This document shows positions 23,847 to 36,700 of a DNA stretch of 64,000 bases, one piece after another (positions within the stretch are counted from its first letter, which is position 1; the number at the start of each line of letters is the position of its first letter). Source of the stretch: Sweltsa coloradensis. Taxonomy: Eukaryota > Arthropoda > Insecta > Plecoptera > Chloroperlidae. Where the stretch lies: assembly GCA_024449915.1 (NCBI GenBank), contig JAMZAV010002043.1, positions 336,652 through 400,651 on the forward strand. The letters run 5' to 3'. Under the pieces are notes generated by a model. That model saw only the letters and a list, made by a program, of their open reading frames with translations, did not search any database and was not told the DNA's origin. Made by a program: the position numbers and the translations under genes.

Positions 23847-24090
23847 TGCAGAACTGACAGCGCTATACGCATTCGATAGCATGTACAACTTAGTTAAATT
23901 AAGCCAATCAATTCCCAGACTGACAGCGCAATAATATGCATTCGATAGCATGTACAACTTAGTTAAATTAAGCCAATAATTTCCAGATTGGCCGCGCAAT
24001 AATATGCATTCGATCGCCAACTTAGTTTAATAAGCTATAGCTTATTAATGTTGGCTTGGAACTGATTATAATCAATTCCAAGTCTATAGC
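23847..24090. repeat. Short tandem array with palindromic flank
   Basis: Three diverged units of about 65-75 bp (ACTGACAGCGC..GCATTCGATAGCATGTACAA..TTAAGCCAAT) run from 23847 to about 24025. They are followed by the perfect palindrome AATAAGCTATAGCTTATT (24029-24046) and a near-perfect inverted repeat around CTTGGAACTGATTATAATCA (24056-24083). The 67-codon frame here is simply the repeat translated. Confidence 0.75.
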
Positions 24091-27000
24091 CAAAACATTA
24101 TCCGGACATGATTAACCGGATGTTAAACGTAGATACGAGACTGTTGGATGTTCCAAACAAATTGTTGTTAATATTGAATTAATTATTTGATATATAATAG
24201 CCGAAAACTAAACAGTGTACACATTTCAAACCCAAAACCAAGAAATTCGTAACGCATATTTTTTAATAGCTATATACGGTTATATTTTCTCATGTTCAAC
24301 ATAATATAACACTTCAACAAGCAAATACATCCAAGTCACGACACAAGAATTGAAATAGTGTTCATATAGTCCATTAGGGACTAGGCATATGGGTTGGTTT
24401 CCGCATGACCTTCGCTAGCCAAAACAGAAAGGAAATCTCCGAACAACAAATTAAATGTTATCTAATGATTGATGAACGTGTGAGAAATATTGGAGGAAAC
24501 TCTAAGCGGTACAAAGTTATAAAGTATTTTATATTGGGATGCAAAATGAAATTCATCACGTTTTGATATACCGACAAGGTCATCAAAATATCACGGAACT
24601 CGGATCCTGTTCCGGTTGTCCCAAATAATATGACCGTGAAATGTTTACAGGATTAACCTGCATTGTGGAGGAGGGGAGAAGAATTAGTAAATTACTTGAC
24701 TGACAAGCTGTTACGCACTTACGGTGCTTCATTGCCAAAGATTCCCATACCGTAGCGAATTGTAGGCCCCACGTGGATTGGTATTGAAAAACATGCATAT
24801 TATGTTTGTTATATTCAGAGTTGAGTGGCAGAAACAATGGACCATACGTAAATTGTGGGTTGAATATTGCTAAACAATGTTTTTTAATTTCGGACGCATT
24901 ATTGGAAGCAATTAAGCAGGGGAAAATTCCAGTTCGCTCGACTGATTGATATTATAGTCTCGACTGCAGGGGACCTGTTGTTTTAATTTTTCATCAGTCA
25001 CAGAAGCAGAAATGAAGGGATCTACATGGCCACACTTTTCCAAAAATTATTTTAAGGCAATTGAAAATAATTAATGCTACTGTTACGAATTTAGATTTCA
25101 AAATTGTTCAAAATTGTTTCTGGCCGTTTTCTTTTTAATTATTGATAATTCCGCACAGGGCTATTTGCCAACTGACAACAAACGTGACCTATTCCCTGCA
25201 GGACCCGGCACAATGCTCAATTTGTGTCTTGTTTTAATTTACTGCACTCAATACTTCTATGCTATTGATTGTCACAAGTTGATTTATATAGTTTGGATTG
25301 AGAAAGAAGATTCCAAGGATCGTGCACGCTAGAGAAGATGATATACAGAAGTGTATGTGTATGACCCTTGATTTACTTCTGTCTGCGGATGTACAACAAT
25401 CAATAGCGGGTACTGGTAATGGACAAGTGGGGGGGGGGCACGCCCCCTGACCGTCTCCTTGATTATGAGATCGGATCTGAGCCATGCACGTGACAACCTA
25501 TTGTTCGCTGCTAAAATCGTTGTTAATCTGGCTGTACGCGCACAGTCTACGTACATTAATTATTCAAATTGGAATGCTCCCATTACTCAACCGTGAAACA
25601 AAGTTGACTATGAAGTAAAGTTTACATGCACGATGACAGGGAACGGATAGATCCATACCGTGCTACATCGATGTTGAACTATAGCCCACATGCCAATACT
25701 TCAATATCAATAAAATCTTATAATACAATAATTATAACCAAGTAATAGGGCCTATTTTTTTAACTACTACATAAAATATATAGTGCGAAATACATTTTTT
25801 TTAAAAGCGACCCGATATAGGCTACAAAATAACTTATGACTAATTGTCATGTAAAACGAGTACGAAGATTTCAAAAGGTTATGGGTAACCGATACGTTGT
25901 CAGTGAAGATCCTCCTGGTTATAAGCACTTTTAAAATAACAAGGATGAAATCGTCCCCCACATAACGCGATGTACAATCAACTACGACCAACTCGATGAA
26001 TACATTACTCCGAATTAAATGGTATGACTACATTCTTGTTGAGTCGAGGTCTCTTATCGCTCAACATCCGCCATCGTCGGTGATAATCGAGCGAAGACCT
26101 GCTGCGTGTAACTTATTTATCGGTATAGGCCTACTCTTCTCGGCACAGGAAATAACAAATAGTCATGTTGTAATTGAAATAAAACGCGTTATAGAAAAAA
26201 GGGGAAAAATGTATTGTTAAAAAATGTCTACCAAAAAATGAAAATCCAAAATATGCATAGGCCTATAACAATAGTTCTAGAGTAAAATCATTTATCACAG
26301 TCTTTGAAAAGATAAACAAAAAATTTTTTTGTTGATGCATACTTCCGCTATTGCTAATTTTTTTTAACGTTGTGGTGCTAAGTTTTGCAAAAAGTACTCT
26401 ATTTACTTACATGACTGATATTTTTATTGTAGCTTACACTTATCTGGCTCTAGAAAGATATATTTTGAAATTTACAGCGTTATACATTTTCCGGTACTTT
26501 CATGGTGCAAATGCATAACCCAAAAAATACAACAACAAAAAATGGTCTTTTCAAAAGACTGCTGATTAATGATCATACTCTATAACTTGTTTAATGCATA
26601 TTTTTAGATTTTATTTTTTGGTGAACACACAGCCTTACAGATACAAATAGATGTTTAAGTATGGAGTAATTTTAATTAATACAATTATTTAGATATTTGT
26701 TGCAATCAAAATTTGTTTTGAGACTGCTAAGTTATAATAAAAATCACAGTTGATGAAACGTCAATCCGATTGGGGTTTGAAACGAGTTTATACTGATAAC
26801 CACATGGCTCGTGCGGAAGAGTTTATTGTTGCGTGTGGGTGGATGGCGTCGGTGTTAATAACCCTCTTGTCTGGTGTCTGGTGGAAGTGTTGGAAAAAGG
26901 CGATAATTAATATGAGATCCTGATTGGCCATTCCCATGACATGGACAAATCGTGAAGTCTTTTGTATTCTGTGATACGGCATTCAAAAAAGAGGGAAAAC

Positions 27001-27490
27001 GAACAAATCAAAGAAAAAGGACACATTTGGCATTTTGCAAATAACAGCTATTCATTCGGTCAACAAGCATCCAATGAGAATCAGGCATAGCATAGCAGTC
27101 GGGCAAAAGTATTATGGATGCCCAACAGTAGTCGAATACTTCACCAAAATGGCAAATTTTGTAGTAAAAAATCCATAATTACGAAAATCTACATTTTTTG
27201 CCATTTACCGAGCCGTTACCTTCAATCATTTTTCGAAAAGATTAACTGGCTATACAGATATCTAATTTCCGTTTCCGTGGGAACAGTGGCTCGTATCCCC
27301 GTGGGGTCCTCCCTACACACATAACGATGAGCTTCGAGTGAGTGTAGACAAATTGAACGAACAAGGGTGTAGTGTAGTGTAGTCTGTGTCGACACAAAGC
27401 GTAACGTGCAGCACGGAAGCTCGAGCGCCCGTAATCTAACCACACCGACGATGATGACGTCATGCGAGTAGAAACATTCAAATTAGATGC
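24091..27490. other. Unassigned 3.4-kb AT-rich stretch
   Basis: I see no exon with both borders, no tRNA fold and no paired terminal repeats. G/C homopolymers occur at about 25430-25440. Frames of 60-84 codons are scattered with no recognisable domains. It may be intronic or intergenic. Confidence 0.4.
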
Positions 27491-27501
27491 GTGTTCTTGT
27501 G

Positions 27502-28155
27502 AGGGTTACCAACTTGGGTAACTAGAATTCCGGACAAATCTCGAATTTTAGTGGGCACACAAGGGGCAGCCGCCGGAGGCGAAAATTTTTTGGACTCTTT
27601 TAACCTTCAAAACAGCCGGATACGTAATTTAAAGATTCAATGACTTGGATTATCCAGTTTTAATTCTTCTTTTGGGAGGCGATTGCCTACCAGTTCCATT
27701 TCACGATGCAACATCCGACAGAAAAGCACAGGAAACGCTCACTGTAACGTTCAGTGCCGAACAGTCTGGCACGGTCGCTAAACAAACGGTACTAATACTA
27801 ACGAAATCTCATTTGTAGCGCTGCGCCTCGCCAAGTGCGCATACAATACAAAGGGGTTAGTGAGGGTAGTGGGAACAGGGCAGTCACGAGCACGACTAGC
27901 TAGGAGCTGGACTACGTAAAGGCGGCTACTGAAAGAAACTAACTTTATTCCAAATACCAAACCAACTGATTCCAACTTTAGGGAGAAAAACCTAATTCAC
28001 TGCAATACTCTAAAATTCAATAAAATGTAGTACAAATATGACTTTTTCACAAATTCCGGACAAAGTGCCGTCCGGAATGGGGCAATGCCGCTTTCCGGAC
28101 AAAGGCATCAAAATCAGGACTGTCCGGAAAATTCACGGACGGTTGGCAACCCTAT
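27502..28155. mobile_element. hAT-like element flanked by 11-bp direct repeat
   Basis: The left end AGGGTTACCAAC and right end GTTGGCAACCCT are inverted with one mismatch, followed inward by TCCGGACA-type motifs on both sides. GTGTTCTTGTG lies at 27491-27501 and again at 28156-28166. The true duplication is probably 8 bp inside this match, which would fit hAT. The interior is non-coding. Confidence 0.75.
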
Positions 28156-28166
28156 GTGTTCTTGTG

Positions 28167-28881
28167 GTGTTCTTGACCCGCGCTGGTTCACTCAGTGTTC
28201 GTTCGGTTTGTTAGGTTGTTATGTTACAATGATATTTCTCAATAACGATGGTACCGGGTACTCGAACTCGTAGACACAAAGGTATGAATATGATACTGAT
28301 ACGCTAAGGCCTCACATGTATTTTACTTCACGCGCGTGGAAACTGTTTGCAGGGTCAAACTAGTGAAGGCCCTACTTTATTGTTCTTCTACGAACTGAAT
28401 TTGCAACGAGAAATAAAACCATCTTGTAGTAAAGCAAAGATACGAGAGTAAATTGTGGGTGTCCCAAACGAAAATCAATTAATCAATTTGTTGTTATTTT
28501 ATATTTGTACAACAACACAAAACAAAATTACGTTTGTGATATCCAAACAGAAATAAAATTATTTCAAAAACAGCTACATCCAAGACCGGAAAAGATAGGT
28601 TACAGTACAAGTACACGTATATCCAAGAAAACTATAGAAACGACTATAGGCAACACCTTGGGTACGACCTTGGGTACGTAAAGAAGACGACTTCAGTAAA
28701 ACAAAATCAAGACCGAAAACATAACTTGTATATATTGGTTATCATATAAATTATCATGGCAAAGCATAAACGAAATTCAACGTATTTAGTTTATAGTATT
28801 CCTGTTCTCAAATCCTGTGCAATAAGGGCTTTATAAAATAACAAGAATTCCAGAAAGGCAGTGCAACAACAAAACACATTA
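28167..28881. other. Unassigned stretch
   Basis: AT-rich sequence lies between two mobile elements. I see nothing specific in it. Confidence 0.4.
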
Positions 28882-29470
28882 TTGGATGAGCGAAGCGAAA
28901 GTTCCATTTCACTACACTGGAGAAAAAAATCCGGAATGTTTTTTTTCTTTCTTTTTGTATTTTTGTCTGTCTGTTAACACGATTCCGGCTAAATTTTCTG
29001 GAGGCCTTCGAAATCTCTGAACTTAGAACTGCCACATTTTTTAGCGCAACCGAAAAATTATTTCTCATGAAAATCGCAATTTTACGATTTTTTTATTTTT
29101 AAAACATTTCTTTGATTTATCTTCGTGCTTTATCCGATTGTAATGATTTTTCCACAGAACCTTAATGTTATGAATTAATATATTGGTGTGAAATTTGAGC
29201 GCAATCGAAAAATAATTTGTCATGAAAATCACAATTTTACATTTTTTTTTTTTTTACATTTCTTCGACTTGTAACACCTACATGCTTTATCCGATTGTAA
29301 TGATTTTTTTTACAGAACATTATTTTTATGAATTAATCTATTGGTGTGAAATTTGAGCTTAATCGAAAAATAATTTCTCATGAAAATAGCAATTTTACGC
29401 TTTTTGTCGATTAAAAAAAATTACGCTCATCCAACAACGCGCCTGAAAAAGCGTTTGCGAAGCTTCCTAG
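28882..29470 (+). mobile_element. Helentron-like element, family 1 copy
   Basis: It starts TTGGATGAGCGAAGCGAAAG and ends with subterminal CGCTCATCCAACAACGCGCC, the AACGC..GCGTT hairpin and GAAGCTTCCTAG at 29470, then T. The interior shows three decayed subrepeats with ATTTGAGCGCAATCGAAAAA cores. It is the only family 1 copy on the plus strand. It is non-coding. Confidence 0.65.
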
Positions 29471-30608
29471 TATTATGAAAACGCAACGTGCACAAATAAA
29501 AATGCAACGTCATCAATTACAATTGAAAAAAGTAAACACCATAAAACGAGATTTCTTTGTTAGTACTCACAGGGGCTGTAAATAAGTCACAGGGGCTGTA
29601 AATAAATACGTTAGTAGAAACTAAATAGTACCACATAAAAGTTCTTACTCATACGTACTATCTTATTCTTATCTATGTTTATTGTTTTCGTTTCGCGTTG
29701 AGTGTCGACTGAAGTAACAAACAATATAACACAAATTCTTATCATTCATGAGTGTTGTGTCGTGTGCGAACGAGTACGACGGAGAACAAATTAGGTTATC
29801 CGTCCGTCTCATCTGGGAATTTAGGTTAGGGGCAATCGAAATTTGCGTCATGCAACCCATTTAAGACGCCAACGATTTTTATGTTGTAACCTCCTCCGTG
29901 CGCTGACTGTTGTGACTGAGTGAAGTCAAGTCACGCAAGATTGGTGACGAATAATGTCCCTGCGGTTTATCCGCCGGCTTCAGCCCAAGATGAGAGTTGA
30001 TATTGTCAACGCAAATCCCTTCACTTTCGTTTCTGCGAAATAAATCTAGGACGAATTTCTAATAGTGAAAACAAAAGTGAATTATGAGAGACATTCAACA
30101 TAAAATGTTCGGCGTTCAACTATTCATGATTCGTGTTTCCTCGGGCGCACGACAGACCCACGCCAGGCACGTAGCATACCCCTGTAAGAAATTACCTACC
30201 ACACGAAAAGCAGTTTTTTTGGGGACAACGACAAACAATAGTAGGATGCTTAGTTGTACGCCAACAACGTAGTCATTTTATTTTTAATTCGAAATAATTT
30301 TTCAAATAATGTGGGTATCTTAGTAAATTCTTTACCATTTGGGAAGCATAATAGGGAACATGTCCTGTTCCATGCCAGACTATGCATAGTCCTAAAAAAT
30401 TATATTAGGTAAAAGAAAGTAAACATGTAAAAGTAAAACCAAACGGAATGTTTCAATTAGATATTGTATTGAGGGTATTTTCTCCTGAACACGAACGCAA
30501 AGCTCTGCTCGGGACCCCTACTGAACTGTATTGTTGAATGATTAGTCCCGAGTCCGGGCACAATAGAAATTATGCAAGGACACACCGTCAGTGGGAGAGC
30601 GAGGCTCC
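29471..30608. other. Unassigned stretch with a 20-bp tandem repeat
   Basis: CACAGGGGCTGTAAATAAGT repeats twice at about 29570-29608. Otherwise it is AT-rich with no supported gene. Confidence 0.4.
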
Positions 30609-30760
30609 ACCTTAGACCATATAGAGGGGGACAGAGCGCGCGCGTATACCTGCCGTTGCAGCGGTTGAAGCCGAGCTGAGAACAAAGAGAGTGAGAGAGA
30701 GGGAGCGATTCTCGGAAGCCGGTCTGGGCAAGAAGCGCGTAGTGCCATTTAAACATACAG
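30609..30760. promoter_or_regulatory. CpG-rich patch sharing a 16-bp motif with the THAP promoter patch
   Basis: ACCTTAGACCATATAG (30609-30624) is followed by G-rich and GCGCGCG sequence. The identical 16-mer occurs in inverse at 32615-32630 upstream of the THAP exon. On the minus strand a pyrimidine tract ends in GTTCTCAG at about 30676, an acceptor-like site followed by a GTATAC donor-like site about 26 bases on. I cannot tell promoter from exon here. Confidence 0.3.
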
Positions 30761-31390
30761 TAATTTCGCGTACTAGAAGTAGTGAATCTTTAATACTTTC
30801 GAGAATGTGATGTTTAAAAACAATGCATTATGCATATTTATTTGTTGGGACACCACGTCAAATAAGTTTATAATTTATTTTATCCTTATTCCGAAAGAAA
30901 TTTAATTCTATGTGTTTGTCGGGAATATGCCACATTTAAACACCATCGAACCCCAACATCACAAAACCCCATGTCTACTACATGTTTTGATTTACGGGAA
31001 ATATTATTGTTTTTAAGGTTTTTAGATTGTATATTTACCCATACTAAAATAGGCATTTTACTATAGGGATTGTATTTTTATTGTACTATGGCATTGCTAG
31101 ATCGTATTTGTAAATTGGATTGAACATTGTTTTATTATCATTTTTATGACATCTCAAACATGACAACCACTGCAATAGTGTGTGGTCACATTGGTTAATA
31201 AACATTTAACATTAATATTTTTCTGAAGAAAGAAATCGAACAGGCCTACAAACAGGTAGTCTTAAAAATACAAAATCTATCGAAAACCCAAGATGACAAT
31301 ATGGAACCCTTTACAAATGGGGTGACGAAGAATGGTTGAATGAATCAAGCAATATTAGAATGGAATGTTAACACTTAATATATTCGGTAA

Positions 31391-31792
31391 AGATGCAAAT
31401 TGTAGGCCTATTATTGCAAGTGATGTTGTTTGTTGAGGGAAAATGATTGGGAGGGGAGTAGGGGTGCATCAGATGTTCCCATTTCCAAAATCACTCAGTT
31501 ATAGTTGGTTTTAGTAGGGCTTACAAATAATAGTTCTGTAAAGAACATGGCTCTGCACTTTGAAAAGATATTCAGTAAAAAGGTGCAAATTGTAGGCCTG
31601 CAAGTGAAGATGATTGTTAAGGAAAGGTTTGGGAGGGGGGGGGGGAGGGAGAGAGGATAGGTACTTTGGTTAGCCCCATTTCCAAAATCACTCTTGTTAT
31701 TATTTGGATTTAGTAGAGCTTCAACAATAGCTCTGTATTCTGTAAAGAAATGTGTCCGCACTTTTTGAAGGGATATTTGATAAAGGTGCACT
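31391..31792 (+). repeat. Tandem duplication, ~190-bp units
   Basis: GCAAATTGTAGGCCT starts each unit (about 31393 and 31582). Both contain CCCATTTCCAAAATCACTC, a TAGTAGGGCTT/TAGTAGAGCTT motif and TCTGTAAAGAA. The second unit has an expanded G run (31633-31643). The units are moderately diverged. Confidence 0.65.
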
Positions 31793-32464
31793 TTCTTAAA
31801 AGGATACATTAATGATTATTATGATTTATGAAAAAACGTTGCTGGGGGATGATGTATGAATAATTATTATAACACAAACAAACTCGAATAGTATTTATCA
31901 AATTTTCAAAAAGGCCTGCTACAGACATGCACAATATAATTCCATATCACTTTATTGAGGCCTAAGAGCAACATTTTGGATTTAGGCATGTTAAAAGTTC
32001 ACAACATAACAATGCAAATGGATATGGAATGATATTTTGCATGTACAATAGTAAGCGTGTTAAAATGATAAGACAACAATCACTGCATAAATATTACATT
32101 TTTTATTACTTCTTATTCACATCATTAATATATCAAATGTATGACGGGAAATATACCTTAGTCATAATGTAACATTTCTCACCTTAATTTGAATATTCCT
32201 CATAAACAGTAGGATGTTCTTAAATTACAAATACCCTACCAGCATGTAACCACCAATCTAATGCACCAAATCACCTTCAAGAGCCATTAAATACCAGTAA
32301 AGTAAGGCATAAGCTCATGACAGGTCATGTGCTCTCTCAGGACTATGTTGACTTGAAATGCACATTTGGTTGAAACAATAGGCTTTATTGAAATATAACA
32401 TATACCAATTATCTAGGGCAATAGTGTACTACATTATAAAAAATGAATGAGAAAATTCTAACAC
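31793..32464. other. Unassigned stretch downstream of THAP exon
   Basis: This would be intron if the THAP exon is spliced on the minus strand. I did not find the expected second THAP exon (the remaining zinc ligands and AVPT-like motif). Confidence 0.35.
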
Positions 32465-32532
32465 GTGGAATGAAAATCCACATTGTTTTCCAGCTCTTGA
32501 CGTACAGCCAAACGAGCGCAAGAGTTCACCAT
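32465..32532 (-). pseudogene. THAP zinc-finger first exon, 1-base frameshift
   Basis: The minus strand starts ATG at 32532 (A at -3, G at +4) and reads MVNSCAR. After a one-base deletion it continues FGCTSRAGKQCGFSFH. C-x4-C followed by a (F)SFH segment about 20 residues from Met is the N-terminal half of the C2CH THAP DNA-binding domain. The 68-nt piece ends right after FSFH, where THAP1-type genes have their first intron; a weak donor GTGTTA follows. As read, the frame is broken, so this is either a pseudogene or a sequence error. A CpG-rich patch lies upstream. THAP domains occur in host transcription regulators and P-element-type transposases. Confidence 0.65.
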
Positions 32533-32760
32533 CTTCAATGTTTTGCCCAGATCTAGTTCTTGGAACTGGCCGCGGTCGGCTTCACGAAAAATTGCCGAGC
32601 TATCCGTCTACCCCCTATATGGTCTAAGGTCTCCACAGAGCGCGGGTATGCCAGGAATGCGTGAGTGAGTGCGTGCGCCGTTACTTGGTCCATGCAAGGC
32701 TGCGTCCGTCCGTCTGCCAGGTGAGATAAGTGCTATCAGTGTAACAAGGCTCCTGCCCGT
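32533..32760 (-). promoter_or_regulatory. CpG-rich 5' region of the THAP exon
   Basis: This region is CpG-rich on an AT-rich background, immediately 5' of the THAP start. On the minus strand it carries ACCTTAGACCATATAG at 32630-32615, about 85 bases before ATG, then GACGGATAGCTCGGC. The spacing suggests a core-promoter or 5'UTR role. On the plus strand, CTGCCAG/GTGAGA near 32717 would make a donor, but I see no frame to support it. Confidence 0.35.
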
Positions 32761-33697
32761 CTCAGGTATGCAAGCGAGACGAATCAATAACAAGATAACC
32801 CACTTCCACCGTCACTAAAGCAAAAGCAAAACAATGCAATCCGGAAATAGAACGGCACTCCAATCAGAGAGCTTGGATTACAAACATTATTTGCTATTGC
32901 TTGCATTACTTTCCGTCTATCATTGCATTGCGATATCTACGTGGAGGAATATGCAGAAATTAAACAAAATCACTTCTCGCATTGATTTTCGATTACTTTT
33001 ATTGCCGAATGCAGCGTGAGAGGTTACAGTTGTCATTGCACGGTTTTGGAGGGGGGGTCGCAGAGAGAGAGAGGAAAGTACTACGATAATGAGCGGTGAA
33101 ATGTAGGCCATCCCTATGTCTTTGGTTTGCGGAAGTTGACGAGCACGAGGAGGTGGGAAACAGTAGGCCTAAACGTTTTAAGTTCATAAGCCCTTGGGAT
33201 TCCTGAAAACAACGAAATAGTGGTCAGCTCAGGCAGCCTAGAAGTCACCAACTGATGTTGTATGTAAGTATGGTAATGGGATGGGATAATGTAAAAATGC
33301 TCGGATATTACAATGACTTTGCCTATGAACGAGGGTATAATTTTTTTTCGCCTTTGGCGTAAGGGCATCCGGCGGCTGGGGCTTCGCCTTCGCCCCAGAC
33401 CCCGGCTGCCGACCACAAAATCTGAAAATAAATTTGCCCCCCCCCCACCTAACTTTCAAAACGTTCCTACGCGCCTGGTAGAAACAATATACGCGAGAAA
33501 TAGAAGTCATTGAGCTTCATTTCATCATTATAATAGGAATACAATTACGATGAAAACTACAATAAGAACACAATCAAACTCAGGGAGGTGAGAGTGATTT
33601 ATTCCAGTTATGACAGCAAGATTCCTACATACATCAAGGATCACAATAAATAGAAGTTCAGTGAAGGTTTATCTTGCAACCCCTAATAATTTCATTG
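32761..33697. other. Unassigned stretch with one orphan element end
   Basis: CGTTCCTACGCGCCTGG near 33478 looks like the right end of a DNA transposon, preceded by a G/C-rich hairpin (GGGGCTTCGCC..GCCCC) at 33378-33397. I could not find a matching left end. Confidence 0.35.
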
Positions 33698-33765
33698 GCA
33701 AGAGCATCGGTACGTAGGTAGAGCCGGAGGTTCTGAATTCGAGCCCCAGTCAGGGCAGAATTTTA
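33698..33765 (+). repeat. SINE-like tRNA-related fragment (family B copy)
   Basis: GGCAAGAGCATCGG followed by GCCGGAGGTTCTGAATTCGA and GCCCCAGTCAGGGC matches the pattern at 3129-3182 on the other strand. The B-box-like GAATTCGAGCCCC is present but the A-box is poor. Confidence 0.4.
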
Positions 33766-36700
33766 CGACAATTGCTAACAATCGATAAGTACATCCCAGT
33801 GGCGGGTTTGTCCTCAAAAACCTTGTAATCGTGCTTAAAATACAAACACATATATCAAACAACACTGATTTGAAATAAATTTTAAATTATCATAATCATA
33901 ATATTATCAACATTATTATTTCAATAATATTGATGTCAAATTATCATTTTATTATCAACCATTGGCTTTTTCAAATTGAAAACAATGAGTTTTGACATGG
34001 ACTTTGTGTCGTCATCAAATCATTAGTCCTCCTAACCTAACCCACCCCGACCAGTAGAGCTACGCAGTCGAGTATAGGCCTAGTACGGCAGGATCAATAG
34101 ACGGTCGGGGTGCTAAGCCGGCGAGATGACCACGCGGGAGAGCGAAAGTACGGACTTTGACAACACGTGTCCGTGTGTGTGTTGGGCCTGTACTGATAAC
34201 CATGCGGTGGTATCACATCTACACCTACTGCTAAACAACCGGGCGATACAGGTGTTGATGCGCATTGACGAATCTGAGAGATTCGAATGCCGGCACGTGT
34301 TTTACTTATAGATAGAGGTGTGTGTTTTATTTAATAAAACATAAATAACCCCGCTAAATGGTAATAAAAACCATATAACACCGCCAAATGGAATAACACC
34401 AAATTAACCTAATTTGTTAATAAAACCATATTTTGGCATTTGCCGAATTAATTAATTTTATTTTTAGTCACTTCACTACAAACTTGACGGTAAAACAAGC
34501 TAAAACGAAAACAATACTTGCAATTTTTAAATGCTATCGACATTGTACTTCCACTTTTTTAAACAGCTGCAAGAGCAATCACATCTAGGTGATAGCTGGT
34601 AGGGCTATAGGCGAAATAAAAAAAAAAACTGTGGTGACTTATGCACATATTAAGATTTTCTAGGAATATGATTGGTTATATCACTGTTTTGTAATGCGAG
34701 AAATGCGAAAATACAATAAAAACATATAGGCCTAACACAACTTTTTACAATTTCCAAAAATAAAACCATTTCCACACACCTCTAATTATAGATCTCAAAA
34801 TGCGCATTTTAATTCAATCTAAAGTTTAGCTTAGCTCGACGTACAAATTAGCCAGATATGCAAGAAATTAATTGAGATAATAAAGAAGATAATAAAATAA
34901 AATTTTCGGCGAATATAACGAGGTGGGTTTTAAAACGTATTTTGTTGAAAGAACTGAGATAATGTGGTATACTTATGGTCTAGCTAGACGAGTACGACCA
35001 ATGACCGTGCAAGCCAAGCAATTCGACAAACTAGGTAGAATAAGCTAAAAATAGTATATTTCTCAAGACATAGCTCATCTACTTTCAGATACTATATTTA
35101 CTTTCTATTTCGTATAATTTCAAAACGTTGTTGCTCTAGAAGAATACGTCAATAAGCCGACCTAGGATACAGAAGATAAATGTTCAATAATGCAACCATA
35201 TACTTATGAGATGAAAAACAATGGCAAAGAATTAGGGAGGATAAAACTTCGGCACACTGAGGTCCTGCGCGAATTCCTCTAGTTTCCACCCCCCACGCGC
35301 AAGCCGAGGAAATAGCTCTGCGCACATTGCACGCACGACGCAGTAATTAAATTAAATTCCCGATTCCAAAATGTTAGAACACGGGGACGACTTTACCCCC
35401 CCCCCCCCCAATCTACCCTATTAGCAGGGATAGGGGATCGCGTCCCACTTAGCCGATATCAATCCTCTCGTGGTTTAGAAGAAAAGTCGCGCAAGTTTGG
35501 CGGAGAAGCGCGGAGATAGCCGAGAGGGAAGATGTCAACGGCGAGGAAAAGTGTCACCCGAGATAACCATGAAGTGCCCGACGAACATAATGGTCACATT
35601 TCCGTCACTACCGATAAGGGAGGCCTATTTCCAGCGCGCGAGACTCGAGGTTGCGGGTTCGTGGCCCGACACCGGATAGTCGGATACCGATCACTTTTGC
35701 CATTACCTGTTACTTTTATTATTAGTCCACGTCAGGCTATTTTATAATAGACGCTAACTGTGCATAGGATAGGCCTACATCAAATAGTTATCAGTGCAAT
35801 ACTAGATCAAATGGGATTTTCAGACTAATAATCTAATTTTAAAAAAGGTCAGTTTAGGCTCTGTTCAGTCCTTTCAGTGCAACATCCGAGCAAGATATAA
35901 AAACATCTGCTAATAAATTCAGTTTATCTACAGTCAGGCGCCATTGAAGCATTGATTTGTTCGTAAAATGAAGAGAAATACACGAGCTTAGCAGAAGCTT
36001 CGAAAACACCAAGGCAAGTTCGGGTGAAAAGTGAGCTGGGAGGGATGGAGGGGGGGGGGAGGATGGTAGCACTAGCAGCATAGCATTGCGTCGTTGATCA
36101 CAACTGAGACGTGTAATTTCACGGTTCCTCAATAAACTCCAGTGTTTATGTAAATGCTAGAATCCGTCGGGCGTGACCGAAATGATAACCATTTGATAAC
36201 GTGTGAACACGATGAGGGGACACCGATACCCTAAATTACTGACATTTTTCACGAAAACGAGCCGCTTGTGGCTGTGGCTGGGGGCAAGGTGTTGTGGGGG
36301 CGAACTTATCCGAACGCGGCCGGGTAAAGTGAGACAAATCATGCGGGAACATTGAACACACACACACGATCGAGCTGTATTATTCCGATCACGCAGCGAC
36401 GATCCGTCCTGATCATATCCAAGCGAGCAGCAGGAGGAGACTGTCATCTATCTATTATACAACAACACTAATCAATGCCCGCCCTGGAGGAACCCCGTCG
36501 CCATGATGCAGATATTACAAATTTGCAAGTGTTAAACTAACAACTTGTTTAATTGAACAGAACAGAACAGGTTCATTCATATGGAACGACTTGTAGCCTA
36601 TTTTGAATGTGCGGTGGATATCGCAACAATATCAACAAGAAACAGTTTGTTATGACACAACTTCATATTTGAAATATACGCGAGGCTTCTAGAAAAACCG

